Program-made: the position numbers and the translations under genes | Source of the DNA: Aquarana catesbeiana | Lineage: Eukaryota > Chordata > Amphibia > Anura > Ranidae | Assembly (NCBI RefSeq): GCF_042186555.1 | Contig: NC_133329.1 | Span: 76,338,557-76,402,556 of the forward strand | Direction: 5' to 3' | Length of the DNA stretch: 64,000 bases | Notes under the pieces: generated by a model | What the model was told of the DNA's origin: nothing | Databases searched by the model: none | Seen by the model: only the letters and a program-made list of their open reading frames with translations | Part shown: one piece after another, positions 22,560 to 33,150 of the stretch | Layout of the letters: every line of letters begins with the position of its first letter | How positions within the stretch are numbered: the stretch's first letter is position 1

Positions 22560-23700
22560 TTTAACCACCTCAATACCGGGCGCTTTCACCCCCTTCCTGC
22601 CCAGGCCAATTTTCATCTTTCAGCGCTGTCACACTTTGAATGATAATTACTCAGTTATGCAATGCTATACCCAAATGAAAATTTTATCTTTTCTTTGAAA
22701 CAGATAAAGTTTTCTTTTTGTGGTACTTTAAATTAAAAAAGACTGAACGTTTTAAAAGAAATGCATTTTTCTTTGTTTCCGTTTCTTAAAATTGTGCAAA
22801 TAAATAATCTTTCTTCATAAATTTAGGCCAAAATGTATTCTGCTACATTTCTGTGGTTAAAAATAACCCAAATCAGCGTATATTTCTTAGTCTCTAGAAT
22901 AGTCCACCAACTATGACATATACAGTATATTTAAAAATCGATCAATCCTGATGTACTGACAGCCTGTCTCATTTCTTGAGGCCCTAAAATACCAGGACAG
23001 TACAAATACCCCTCAAATGACCCCTTTTTGGGAAGGAGACAGTCCAAGGTATTTAGTAAGAGGTATGAAGAGTTTTTTTGAAGTTGTAGTTTTTTTTTGT
23101 CACCATTTTTTGGAAAATGAACTTAAAAATATTTGTTTTTTTCATAATTTTTATTTTTTTATTTTACATACTGTCAACAGTGCAGTACAGCGTCATCATA
23201 TAACTAGTGTGGCAGTGATCAGGGACACTGACTGGTAAAAGTATGTAAAAAAAATAAAAACCTAAAAGCTTTTAACTGTTTTTCGTTTTTTTTTTTTACA
23301 TGCTGTGACCAGAGCCGTACAGTGTTACCATGTACAGTTACCACTCTACTACTCTGGATAAATGATTAGGATTTTTGTTTTTATGTTTTTTTTGTATCAC
23401 ACTTTTTGTTTTTTTGTATCACACTCTGATTGCTTATAACACTGTTATAAGCAATCCTTTTTTTATTAATAGCATCTATTCACCCAGTGTGCACAGTTGC
23501 AAGTTTGTGATTGGCCACAGCTATCACATGGTACAGATGCACTGTGATTGGCTCATTCTGTGCCATGTCATCACTGCGATCAATCATAGAGATCAACAGA
23601 ACAATACACAATAAATGGGTATGAATGAAAGCCATTCATTGTTTACAACTGTCATGTGATCTGCTGTGATTGGTCAGGGCATAAGAAGAGTTTCTGACTC
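22560..23700 (+). repeat. Repeat family C, diverged copy
   Basis: Begins TTAACCACCTCAATACCGGG and shares CTTCCTGCCCAGGCCAATTT and TTTCAGCGCTGTCACACTTT with the 16235 copy. It then diverges and ends in a GATTGGCCACAGCTATCACA-type tail. The GCACTGATGGG minisatellite seen in other copies is absent. It is non-coding. Confidence 0.65.
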
Positions 23701-23760
23701 CTTCCGTTAGTGGCCGCTGCTGAAAAAGTTTGAGGAGACTACACTAAATTAGCAAAAGTA

Positions 23761-24085
23761 TTGGGATGCCATACAGTGTCATTGCGTGTTGTACAATGCC
23801 ATTGCATGCCGTACAGTACCCTTGCACGCCGTACTGTGCCATTGCATGCCATACAGTGTCATTGCGTGTTGTACAATGCCATTACATGCCATACAGTGTC
23901 ATCACATGTTGTAGAATGCCATTGCATACTGTACTGCGCCATCACATGCCGTACTGTGCCATTGCATGCAATACAGTGTCATCACATGTTGGACAATGCC
24001 ATTGCATGCTGTACAGTGCACAGAATACCGTACAGTGCAATGGCACTGTACGGCATGCAATGGCACTGTACGGCATAAAATGACA
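23761..24085. repeat. 20-bp minisatellite
   Basis: About 14 units of CCATTGCATGCCGTACAGTG with GT/AT and TGTTGTACAA variants. Near 24020-24085 the array inverts (CACTGTACGGCATGCAATGG), so its right end is an inverted duplicate of its own unit. It is followed by a short (GA)n run. Confidence 0.85.
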
Positions 24086-24134
24086 CTGTACACCAGAGAG
24101 AGAGAGAGAGATGTCACTGTGACATGGGACATTG

Positions 24135-24388
24135 GGGTTTATTTACGAAAGGCAAATCCACTTTGCACTACAAGTGCACTGAAAGTGAACTGAAAGTGAA
24201 GTAAAGTCACTGTAGATCTGAGGGGGACATGCAAGGAAAAAAAAAACAACATTTTAGCTTGCACGTGATTGGATGAAAAAAATCAGCAGAGCTTCCCCTC
24301 ATTTCAGATCTACCCCTCGGTTCTACAGCGACTGCACTTCCAGGTACACTTGTAGTGCAAAGTGGATTTACCTTTTGTAAATAACCCC
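24135..24388. mobile_element. MITE with GGGTTTATTTAC ends, CATTG duplication
   Basis: The left end GGGTTTATTTACGAAAGGCA and the right end ACCTTTTGTAAATAACCCC are inverted copies. They continue through AATCCACTTTGCACTACAAG and its mirror CTTGTAGTGCAAAGTGGATT. It is flanked by CATTG on both sides (24130-24134 and 24389-24393). It is 254 bp with no ORF. The superfamily is uncertain because 4- or 5-bp duplications both fit. Confidence 0.8.
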
Positions 24389-24984
24389 CATTGTGTGTTT
24401 TTAATTCATATTGCTGTTATTACACGATAGTAAAGATGTGAATTGTGTGCGTCTCATTCAACTCTTCCTCCCCCAGCCAAAGCAGTGTGGAGCTAATGGA
24501 GGGAAGGGAAAGCTGAGCAGTGAAATGCTAGTTCACTTTCCAGTCACTCCTACACAGGCACGATGCAATGATTGATGGGAATAGTCCCAGAGGACATTGC
24601 CAGAAGGAAGCAGGAAGCTTTAATCAAACCTCTGAATGCATTTTTTTAACAGTCATGCTGATAATGAGCTGTCCAGAACACAGAGGTAAGCAATTTTGAA
24701 ATAAAAATGATCATGCACATTGAGATTGTCATCAATATTAGGCTTGGTTTATGATAGAATTGGATTTTCCGTTCTGAAGGTGAACTTATACTTTAAACAT
24801 GTGACCAGTAGCAGAAGACTAGAAGCTCTGCCTGTTGCTCTTTCCTTGCAGATGAGATGGGAAAGAGCTGGGTCATGTGACATTTTGCTAAAACAATGAC
24901 AGTGCCATCATCCACATACAGAAAGAGAAGGGACAATGTAAATGAAACTGTTTGTGTTTAGAATCACTTTACCTTTAGAACCAC
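24389..24984. other. Non-coding spacer
   Basis: No gene or clear repeat was recognised. Confidence 0.35.
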
Positions 24985-25660
24985 CAACCTCATATTTTAG
25001 AGTAAGTTCCCCCATTGAGGCATGAACACCACTAGAAGGTATGCTGTGGTATCAGCACCAAGCCATCAGCAGCAGATACTTTAGGTCCAGTAAGTTGCAC
25101 GGTGGATTGGACTTGTTTTTTTTTGCAGCAACTCCCACAGATGCTCATTGTAATGTTCCTCAAACCATTCTTGAAGTGTGGTAGGGTGCCTTTCCTGCCA
25201 AGAGGGAATACTGTTTCCATATAGCGGTGTACTTGGTGAGCAACAATGTTCAGGTAGGTGGTGCGTGTCAAGTAACATCCACATGAATGGCAGGACCCAA
25301 GGTTTCCCAGCAGAACATCACACAAAGCATCACACTGGCTTCTCCGGCTTGCCTTCTTCCCATACTGCATCCTGGTGTCATCTCTTCCCCAGGTAAGTGA
25401 CGCACACACACCCGACCATCCACATGATGTCAAAGAAAACATGATTCATCAGACCAGGCCACCTTCTTTCAGTTCTGAAGCTCATGTGCCCATTGTAGGC
25501 ACTTCGGCCCCGAACATGGGCCAGCATGAGCACCCTGACCGGTCTATGGCTACACAGCTCCATACACAACAAACTGTGATGCCCATTTTTTCTGATTTCA
25601 ATACATCAACTTCATTGACAACATATTTACTTGCTGGCTAATATATTCCATCCACTTTCA
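24985..25660 (-). pseudogene. Tc1-like transposon remnant (minus strand)
   Basis: Read on the minus strand, the segment carries degraded Tc1 transposase in several frames: ASLTWGRDDTRMQYGKKASR (after the first catalytic region), CYLTRTTYLNIVAHQVHRYM (middle of the DDE domain) and phrases for NHVFFDIMWMVG-type residues. Near 25590-25665 the words CATCAACTTCATTGACAACA and GCTAATATATTCCATCCACT belong to the 5' untranslated end of the family. A DNA stretch before the second aspartate is missing and no frame is continuous. Confidence 0.8.
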
Positions 25661-25741
25661 GATGCCATTAAAATAAAATAATGAATGTATTGACTTAACT
25701 GAACTGAAGTTCCACTGTTAAAAAAAAGCCAGCAGGTAGGC

Positions 25742-26680
25742 TTTTTTTTTTTTTTTTTGCCCATGATATGTGAAACACACTCAAACTAACACCCAGTGCA
25801 AAAAAGAAGTGCACATACAGAAGTGAGAACACAAAAAAGTGCACAGGGTGTACACATGGTCTTCCTCCGAAGAGAAAGGACATTTGCCCTGATCCCCAGG
25901 GTGCAGGGCTCCTGACAGGGACTGGGGTACTCACTGGCCCACCTAGCTGAAACCAGGCAGACCCCGTTCTCTGAGAGGACTGCCAAAACAATCCAACCCA
26001 AGTACTGGGTGGGGCTCCTCCAAACGGAGACCGCATGAGAGATTGCGAACCAGACCAAAAGGCCATGTCCACCTCCTCTCAAGACTTTCAGGGCAGGTCC
26101 GAGGACCTACACCCTACTAATCGTGCTGTGAGGTAAGTACATACTGTGCAAAGTGTTAAACACACACAAAAATGGGAGAAATGAAAGGAGATAGGTGTTA
26201 AGTGCCAGAGTGCAATACCATGGCAGGCCCTTCGGCCAGGAAATCAAAAATTCCTCTAGTCCCATCCAAAAAGCCAGGCCCTAAAGGCAGGTGTGAAAAA
26301 AGTATGTATATGGTGCAGTGACCTTGTGCCGAAAAAAAAACCTCAAGGTGAGCGTCCCCACCTGCCTCCCCAGGGGCATATACACTATGGGCTTCTTTCA
26401 CAGCCCAGCCTTTCACCAGACCAGTGCCTCTCCATCTCTACCAGGAAGGCTTCAGAACTTAGAGAGGGCTTAGGGAGAGTCTTGCCTAAAACTGGGGACA
26501 AGCCTGGTGCACAAGGCCAGAATCAACCCAGGAGGAAAAGGCCCTCACACCACCCTCATCGTTCCCAACTAATTACATCAAGGAAATACTAACCGACTCC
26601 CCAATTGGTGAAGGGGAGTCAGGGTTCTTTCCCTAACCACTGATAAAAACAGATACTACACTTGATCTTAGCCAAAAGGC
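25742..26680 (-). mobile_element. Retroposed chimera: U2 snRNA head, unknown body, poly(A) tail
   Basis: On the minus strand the sequence begins with a 42-nt U2 snRNA segment (separate entry), continues for about 880 bp of non-U2 sequence and ends in a 17-nt A tail (T-run at 25742-25758 on the plus strand). AGGC/AGGCTTTT flanks both sides (25738-25741 running into the T-run, and 26681-26688), consistent with a short target-site duplication. The body has no long ORF and no family that I recognise. A LINE-mediated origin is an inference. A snRNA-headed SINE or a one-off template-switch chimera are the two alternatives. Confidence 0.6.
26639..26680 (-). pseudogene. U2 snRNA 5' segment (nt 12-53), truncated
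   Basis: The minus strand reads GCCTTTTGGCTAAGATCAAG, then TGTAGTATCTG, then TTTTTATCAGT. This corresponds to U2 nt 12-53 with one mismatch (a T where U2 has C) and includes the branch-site-pairing GUAGUA. The first 11 nt and everything beyond nt 53 (Sm site, 3' stem-loops) are absent, so it cannot make a U2 snRNP. Confidence 0.85.
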
Positions 26681-27079
26681 AGGCTTTTATTGCAAAAGAG
26701 TCATACAAAAAATGCTCATACCTACCTGCCTGCTTGTTGTGTTCCCCAGTGCTGTAAACTGAGCTGTGCATGCGCAGCTGAGCTTACAGCACTGGACTGG
26801 TCTGTATGTGCCAGGATAAGTTGCTCCTGTTCATGCACAGGAGTGATATCATCCCATGCTGGCCATTGAAGATATGCAAAAACTGGCGCACAGAGGAAAA
26901 TGCCGGTGACAGCAAGCGCACTACATAAACACCAAATACATGTTGAATGGTAGAAAATCTTAACCCACCCTTGTTTTTGTTCAACTGACAGCGTCATGTG
27001 CTCACTGTATATAGGCAGTATTAAATACAGCTGGAAAAGGAGAACACTGGAAAACGTTTTGCAAAAGCAGAAGAATGTG

Positions 27080-27245
27080 TGTCATGTGCTCCTAAATACA
27101 TGGTGGGCTTTGCAGCAAGCTCGTGATACCCAGATTATTGCAGCTCTTTTTTTTTCATGTGCTCCTAAATACATGGTGGGCTTTGCAGCAAGCTCGTGAT
27201 ACCCAGATTATTGCAGCTCTCTGTTAATCATGTGCTTCTAAATAC
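27080..27245. repeat. Direct tandem duplication, unit about 80 bp
   Basis: CATGTGCTCCTAAATACATG through CCAGATTATTGCAGCTCT occurs twice, nearly identical (27082-27145 and 27157-27220). The beginning of a third, diverged unit (CATGTGCTTCTAAATACATG) follows. Near identity of the first two implies a recent event. Confidence 0.9.
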
Positions 27246-27316
27246 ATGCTGGACTCTGTCAGCTCAGAGTCTGCAAAGTGGTCACAACAGCCAAAAGTCT
27301 GCTAAAAGGAATGTGT

Positions 27317-27643
27317 AAAGCCTCGTATACACACGGTACGATTGTTGGCCAACTGAGCGTCTGATTTTTGTCAAAAGGGCGTGTGCCAGGATCTTGTCTT
27401 GCATACTAACGGTACACAATTGTCGTGCCACAAACACGAACGTAGTGACATACTACAAGGAATTTCAGCTCTTGAGCGCCACCCTTTGGGCCCCTTCTTC
27501 TAATTTCGTTGTCCGCCGAAAATTTACTAGCCTGTCATCCAACATTTGTTGCCCAAAAATTTGATAATTTTCAAAAGGAGCGTACTAACGGTAAGATTTC
27601 AGGACAACAGTCTGTCAACAGACAATCCCCTGCCAACAATCAT
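27317..27643. mobile_element. Harbinger-like MITE, right end lost
   Basis: The left end AAAGCCTCGTATACACACGG resembles the CCCCGTACACACGG terminus of the element at 46397. Interior words CATACTAACGGTACACAATT and GTACTAACGGTAAGATTTC fit the same family. The expected mirror GTGTGTATACGAGGC is missing where repeat family C begins. Confidence 0.6.
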
Positions 27644-28040
27644 ACCGCACTGATGACACTGATTGGTGGCACTGATGGGTGGCATTGCTGGGCATCACTG
27701 ATATAATGGTGCCAGTCAGTGCCCATTTGTGGGCACTGATTGGGCATAATTTGCACATGTAGATGGCCATGGGGTACATACCTGGCCATCCACATGTTGC
27801 CCCCTTCCCTGGTGGTCTAGTGTGGGCATCCGAGGGGGGGCTGCGCTGATAAACAATCAGCGCAGACCCCCCTGTCAGGAGAGCCGCCGATCGGCTCTCC
27901 TCTACTCGCATCTGTCAGACGTGAGTGAGGAAAAGCCGATTAACGGCTTTTCCTATTGACATCATGATCAGCCAGTATTGGACAGGGCTGATCACGTGGT
28001 AAAGAGCCTCAGCTGAAGGCTCTTTACCTAGATCGGTGCT
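27644..28040 (+). repeat. Repeat family C, 3' portion
   Basis: Starts within the GGCACTGATGGGTGGCA minisatellite and runs to GGACAGGGCTGATCACGTGG and TAAAGAGCC, as in the 16235-17215 copy. It includes the inverted pair CGCTGATAAACAATCAGCG. It is non-coding. Confidence 0.7.
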
Positions 28041-28188
28041 TCAGTGAATGTGCCACATGCGTGGGAGTGACGTCATTGTGACTCCAGACAATCACAGCGC
28101 CAGAGCCCCCAATACCTGGGAGTGATGTCACCAGCTGGTACTGTGTACGGGCACTGCAGCAGGGACTTCGATCTCAGGCGAATATTAC

Positions 28189-28232
28189 ATAATGAGCTAG
28201 TATGCTATGCTATGCATACTAGCTCATTATGC
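28189..28232. repeat. Short perfect palindrome
   Basis: CATAATGAGCTAGTATGC is mirrored by GCATACTAGCTCATTATG with 8 bp between. It probably belongs to the interior of a MITE whose right end (TTTACATCCACTTTAA) is at 28270-28284. Confidence 0.75.
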
Positions 28233-28280
28233 CTTTGTCTTTCAGATCTTTTTTTTTTTCTGTGTGGGTTTACATCCACT

Positions 28281-28450
28281 TTAAAGCTGGCCATACACCT
28301 ATAGATTATCTGCAGATTTTCTATGGTTAGATAGAAAAAGTGCAACAGATCTCTCCATGTTCGCTGAACTGTGTGGATGGAGGAATCTCCCACTTTTTCC
28401 ATCTAACCATAGAAAATCTGCAGATAATCTATAGGTGTATGGCCAGTTTA
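28281..28450. mobile_element. Near-perfect palindromic MITE, 170 bp
   Basis: TTAAAGCTGGCCATACACCT at the left is mirrored by AGGTGTATGGCCAGTTTAA at the right. Pairing runs without visible gaps through TATAGATTATCTGCAGATTT and TCTATGGTTAGAT to a loop of about 60 bp. The boundaries TTAA/TTTAA leave the target duplication ambiguous. A related but diverged element is at 30237-30424. Confidence 0.85.
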
Positions 28451-28904
28451 AGTGTAATTGGCATAAATTGTTTTTGGTAATTTTACAGATTTTCTGCAGC
28501 TGCTTCAGGTCTGATCACCTTTTAAGCAATTGGTCTTTGCTGCAAACCACCCCGTATCTTCACCTCAGCATGTGCATGCCCATTATCCGATCTTTACATT
28601 GATTGCGTCGACTGTACACTGCAACTTTCACCTTATGCCTAGTACACACGATAAAAAAATCTGATGAAAGATACCCCCTTGAAGCAATCATACAATAATC
28701 TGATCCTTAGTACACAGCTTTTGAGAGCTCATCCAAAATTACCAGAAGGGACAAACATGAACATTTTTCACGTAACATGTTTGTTTATACAGTACAGTAT
28801 TCATCTGAAAAAAAATCGGAAGAGCAGAGACTACACATGGTCGACCACGTTTGGCAGATCTAAAATTATCCACAATGTTAGAAATCCCTAACAGGAAGTT
28901 GATG
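28451..28904. other. Non-coding, partial MITE end
   Basis: CCTAGTACACACGATAAAAA at 28637 resembles the Harbinger-like MITE termini, without a partner end. The rest is unrecognised. Confidence 0.4.
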
Positions 28905-29580
28905 TTACACGAGATGACCAGAGACTGCAGACATAATACAAGATATGGTCAGAGACTGCAGACATAATACAAGAGATGATCAGAGACTGCAGACATGATA
29001 CACGAGATGATCAGAGACTGCAGACATGGTACAGGAGATGGTCAGAGACTGCAGACATGATACAAGAGATGGTCAGAGACTGCAAACATGATACAAGAGA
29101 TGACCAGAGACTGCAGACATGTTACAAGAGATGGTCAGGGACTGTGCAGACATGATACAAGAGAGGGTCAGAGACTGCAGACATGATACAAGAGATGATC
29201 AGAGACTACAGACATGATACAAGAGATGATCAGAGACTACAAACATGATACAAGAGATGGTCAGACTGCAGACATGATACAAGAGATGGTCAGACTGCAG
29301 ACATGATACAAGAGATGGTCAGACTGCAGACATAATACAAGAGATGACCAGAGACTGCGGACATAATACAAGAGATGACCAGAGACTGCAGACATGTTAC
29401 AAGAGATGGTCAGAGACTACAGACATGATATAAGAGATGATCAGAGACTACAGACATGATACAATAGATGGTCAGAGACTGTACAGACATACTACAAGAG
29501 ATGGTCAGAGACTGCAGATATGATACAAGAGATGGTCAGAGACTGTGCAGACATACTACAAGAGATGGTCAGAGATTTCA
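28905..29580 (+). repeat. 31-bp minisatellite, about 21 copies
   Basis: The unit is GAGATGGTCAGAGACTGCAG plus ACATGATACAA, 31 bp by spacing (29041 to 29072). Variants include GATGATCAGAGACTACAG and units shortened by 2-4 bp (GGTCAGACTGCAGACATG). It is the same monomer as at 13420-13527. Confidence 0.9.
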
Positions 29581-29669
29581 ATGGGCAGGAGTGGTGTATA
29601 CACTGCTCCAAAGATGCAGTTTTCAGGAGTTTTTTTTTCCCTCCTGCCAGCTCATTGCTCCAGTGTGTG

Positions 29670-29743
29670 CTCCAGTGTGAAAGCCCTCAGGCTTTCACAC
29701 TGGAGACACAGCAGCGGCAGTTTTAAAGTGTGAAAGGGGCCTT
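29670..29743. mobile_element. Right end of a TAAGGCCCC-type MITE
   Basis: Ends in TTAAAGTGTGAAAGGGGCCT followed by TACTGG, matching the right terminus of the element at 721-1120. A local hairpin CCAGTGTGAAAGCC/GGCTTTCACACTGG precedes it. The left end was not found. The 31-bp array may lie within the original element. Confidence 0.55.
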
Positions 29744-30149
29744 ACTGGTTTTACTTTGTACTTTGTTTAGTCTACTTAACGCTTAGCAGCATTTATCTCT
29801 ATCACAGTTAAGCACAGAGTGCTGCCCTGGGCGTGACCCACTAGTGGGAAACTCCGAGGGCAACCCCTGCTGACAGCTGATGACTCATCAGTCGTTAAGC
29901 ATGCGGTGGCCGACTTCCCAACTCTCTCCTTAGCAACCAGACATATACAGTGTTTTTAAAGGGGGGGAAAAAAACACAAAATTAATGCAAAAACACATCA
30001 AAAACATTGGTTTAAAAATGCAAAAGGCACACCGCAAAATGTGCCAGAAAAATGCATCAACCGCAACCGCGTATTTGTGAACCTAGAAGTTAGTATTAAT
30101 TACTTGGATTGAATGGCAGAGTGTGGGGATTGCAATATAAAATACATTT

Positions 30150-30515
30150 TTCAACTCCAGTTCTCAAGTACTAACAGGTCATGTTTTCAGGATTTCCAAT
30201 TTTTTTGCACAGGTGATTTGATCAGTTTCACTGCCTTAAGCTGACCATGCATTATACAATTTTCTTATTCAATTTCCTTTAGAGTTACCTTAAACTATGT
30301 AGTTTAAGGGCCTGCCTGATTGCATACAGATTGAAAGTGTTTAGGCTTGACCACATATTATATGGTTTTGGTAAATCTAAAGGAAAATTGTGGAAGAAAA
30401 TTGTATAATGTATGGCCAGTCTTAGTAATTACCACAGCCGTTTCACCTGAGGGAAATCCTGAAAACATGACCTGCTGGGGGGTACTTGAGGACTGGAGTT
30501 GAGAAACACTGGATT
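30150..30515. mobile_element. hAT-type MITE interrupted by a second MITE
   Basis: The left part (30150-30236; TTTTTCAACTCCAGTTCTCA, GGTCATGTTTTCAGGATTTC) and the right part (30425-30515; GAAATCCTGAAAACATGACC, TACTTGAGGACTGGAGTTGA, GAAACACTG) are mirror ends of the family at 14137-14321. The element between them (30237-30424) is a separate MITE with ends TAAGCTGACCATGCATTATA and TATAATGTATGGCCAGTCTTA, related to the palindrome at 28281-28450. Confidence 0.8.
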
Positions 30516-30715
30516 AGATCACCAGGAGGTGATCTCATTAGTGTTCAATCTGAGACAAAGATCTTGTCTAATTAACCACCCAGCTGGAGAAAGATCGGTA
30601 TGATCCTTCAGAATCCATATATAAGCAACACGAGACAATACAGACCCATCTGTGCTAAAACAGGCTTTCCTTACAGATATGGTGATCTAGTAATATGCTA
30701 ATAATACAGAGCTAC
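30516..30715 (+). repeat. Repeat D, copy 1
   Basis: Shares CAATCTGAGACAAAGATCTT, ACCACCCAGCTGGAGAAAGA and GATATGGTGATCTAGTAATA with 38785-38945 in the same orientation. It is non-coding, and its class is unknown. Confidence 0.75.
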
Positions 30716-31381
30716 AGCAAATACTTTGCACCATTTTACACCACACTATCAAATGAAGTTTCTTTCTAAATGGTAACAAAAGCGCACTTTTAATTATAAA
30801 GTGTATTTAGCTTAGGAACAATTTAGTTATTACCTTTGCAAAGACAACATTTTATTATGAGTGATTTATTTCATATTTAACAAGATAGACATCATTTCTA
30901 AACTCCTATCTGGTACTATCTACCTCCCGCTTGATGATCCGGAAATGTATTAATGTAAGGATTTGCATTATTTTTTGTTTAGAATGATTGAAATATTTGA
31001 ACAAAACCCATTTTTCCTTTATCAGATTATTTTTTGTTGGTCTTTTTGATTTGTGTGCTCAGATGTTTTGACTTTTCATCAGAAAAAAATTTTACATTTC
31101 AATTTGCTGAAATCTCAGCATAAATATTGAGATTTTATCAACAATTTGGTCACATTGAGTGAACAGGGCAATTGAAGTTCCAGGTGGTTTTTAAGGGTGC
31201 AGAAAGGTTCTAATGGCTTCTACGGTTGCAGGAGCTCCTTTTATAGGTTGAATATAATATATATATATACACATACTCTGAGACCTACCCCCTTTAAACC
31301 CAAACACATGAATTACACAGGTTCTGTGGCTGATTAAGGTTGTAATTAAACTCACTTTCCTTATCTGCGTTTAATTTATAT
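30716..31381. other. Non-coding spacer
   Basis: AT-rich, with no recognised gene. A short (AT)n run lies near 31255-31270. Confidence 0.35.
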
Positions 31382-31434
<53 letters not shown>

Positions 31435-32720
31435 TTTTTTTTTTCTTTTGTAGTGAGGACCCTACAGAATGAAATGGTGGTCATTGCAATCATTTATGTC
31501 GCACAGTCTTTGTGCAGCAATTTTTCAAACACAATTTTTTTTTTTTGCGGAAAATATACTTTAATTTTACTTTAATTTTAATGCAAAAAAAAAAAAAGCA
31601 CAATATATAATCAATTTTTGGTAAAAATATAAATGTTGATGTTATGCCTAGTAAATAGATACCAAACATGTCACACTTTTTAAAAATTGCGCACATTTGT
31701 GGAATGGCACCAAACTACTGTACTGTACTAATGTAAAAATTCTACAGGTTACCTGTTTAGAGTTGCAGAGGAGGTCTAGTGCTAGAATGTAATGCTCTCG
31801 CTATAACAATCGCAGCGATCCCTCACATGTGTGCTTTGAATGCCGTTTGCATATGCAGGAGCAACCTACGTATACGTTCCCTTCTACATGCGGGCGTGAG
31901 GGAGCAGGGGTGCTTTAAATTTTTTTTTTTTTTTTTCAATCACTTTATTCCTATTACAACGGAATGTAAACCTCCCTTGTAATAGGAATAAGGTTTGACA
32001 AGTCTTTATGGTAAGATCTGGGGTCTGTAAAATCCTAGACATGTGCGATTAGTTTAGTACGAATCGGAAATCCGAATTTTTATGCATACAAATTTTCGAC
32101 GAAATTTCGTTCACGAACTTCGGATCCAAATTCCGTTAAAACCGAATCGGACAAAATAAAAAAGTTAGTTTATTATCCATTACGATGAAGTTAGAAACCC
32201 CAGGAAGTCAGCACAGCACAAGGATGGTGGGAGCCCTTCATAATGATAAATTCATCATAACGAACATTCGTAATTGTTACGAAAATTCGTATTTCATACG
32301 AATGCAAATTGAATTTCGGACACGAATTACGAAATACCAACTAATTTTAATATGGAACGAAACAAAACAAATTTATTGACAGCGCACATGTTTATAAAAT
32401 CCCACATCTCTCCTTTTTATGCTGGAAAGCATGAGATTTAAAAAAAAAATGGACAAAATTACATCTGTCAGAGCCGGAAGTGACGTCATGACATTGTTTA
32501 CTGCCTCCCAGGATCATAGAGATGGCCTAGGATCATCTGGTCTACAGCCAGCTCTATGGTAAAGTGGCGATTCATCCCTTTCCTGCCTGTAAAAGCAATC
32601 CAGCGACTAATCAGCCGCCTTGATGGCTTTTACAACATAGCTTTTTTTCAGCTGGTGGTTCCCTATCTGGATAATGCCTGTAGCTGCGTCCAAGACGTCA
32701 TATGATGTCCACCTAGGAGA
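31382..32720 (-). repeat. Repeat family B, copy 2 (inverted, interrupted)
   Basis: Reverse-orientation counterpart of 5891-8010. It starts with a (TA)n tract (31382-31429) and contains the reverse complement of the AACTCTAAAC..GGTAACCTG box, CCTCCTCTGCAACTC and the TTCCTATTACAA/TTGTAATAGGAA hairpin, then CCACATCTCTCC. It is split by a hAT MITE at 32036-32394. It is non-coding. Confidence 0.7.
32036..32394. mobile_element. hAT-type MITE with perfect 8-bp duplication
   Basis: TAAAATCC precedes (32028-32035) and follows (32395-32402) a 359-bp element. Its ends are TAGACATGTGCG and, reversed, TAAACATGTGCG. The interior is made of short inverted CGAA/TTCG words (CGAATTTTTATGC.., TTCGTTCACGAACTTC). 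The 8-bp duplication assigns it to the hAT superfamily. The similar terminus at 34755 (TAGACATCTGCAG) makes the two relatives. Confidence 0.85.
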
Positions 32721-32829
32721 AGTGGTTAATAAGTTAGCCAATCAAGGGGAAACTTTCTCCAATGATCAATGGATAACATAGCTTTTTTTTTTTTTTTTTG
32801 TCTAAGTATACATCTATGTTAGTCCCAAG

Positions 32830-33080
32830 CATGTTTAAATCCAATTACTGTTGACTGACTTATTACCTCTGCTGGAAGTCTGTTCCAAGTATCAACTACT
32901 CTTTGGTAAAACAATACTTTCTAATATTTATTTTAAACGTTCCTCCTGCTAGTTTGAGGTCTCCGTGTTCATCTTGGCTTCATATTGAAATACTGCCCTC
33001 CTGAACCTTTCACCCCTTTGATGTATTTACATTTTTCAGTCCTGTCTCCCTTCTCTTTTTTGCTGATCTGCAATGACTGC
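32830..33080 (-). pseudogene. LINE remnant, reverse-transcriptase ORF C-terminus
   Basis: The minus strand of 32835-32930 translates as RVVDTWNRLPAEVISQSTVI, then GFKH. This is the signature found at the C-terminus of CR1/L2-like non-LTR retrotransposon polyproteins (VVDxWNxLPxEV). Flanking stops and frameshifts leave only about 35 residues readable. It is a 5'-truncated or eroded fossil. Confidence 0.65.
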
Positions 33081-33084
33081 CATG

Positions 33085-33150
33085 TTATTCTCTAGGGTGT
33101 CTGAAAAAAAAAAAATGTATAATGTTTGGGGGTTCTAAGTAATTTTCCTC
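33085..33150 (+). repeat. Repeat family B tail fragment
   Basis: CTAGGGTGTCTGAAAAAAAA, then AATGTTTGGGGGTTCTAAGT and AATTTTC, match 7840-7935 in copy 1 of family B. The (TA)n tract is reduced to a few bases. Confidence 0.55.

Noticed and set aside
26639..26680. A functional U2 snRNA gene
   Set aside because: Only nt 12-53 are present. The 5' end, Sm site and 3' stem-loops are missing, and the sequence is fused to unrelated DNA ending in poly(A).
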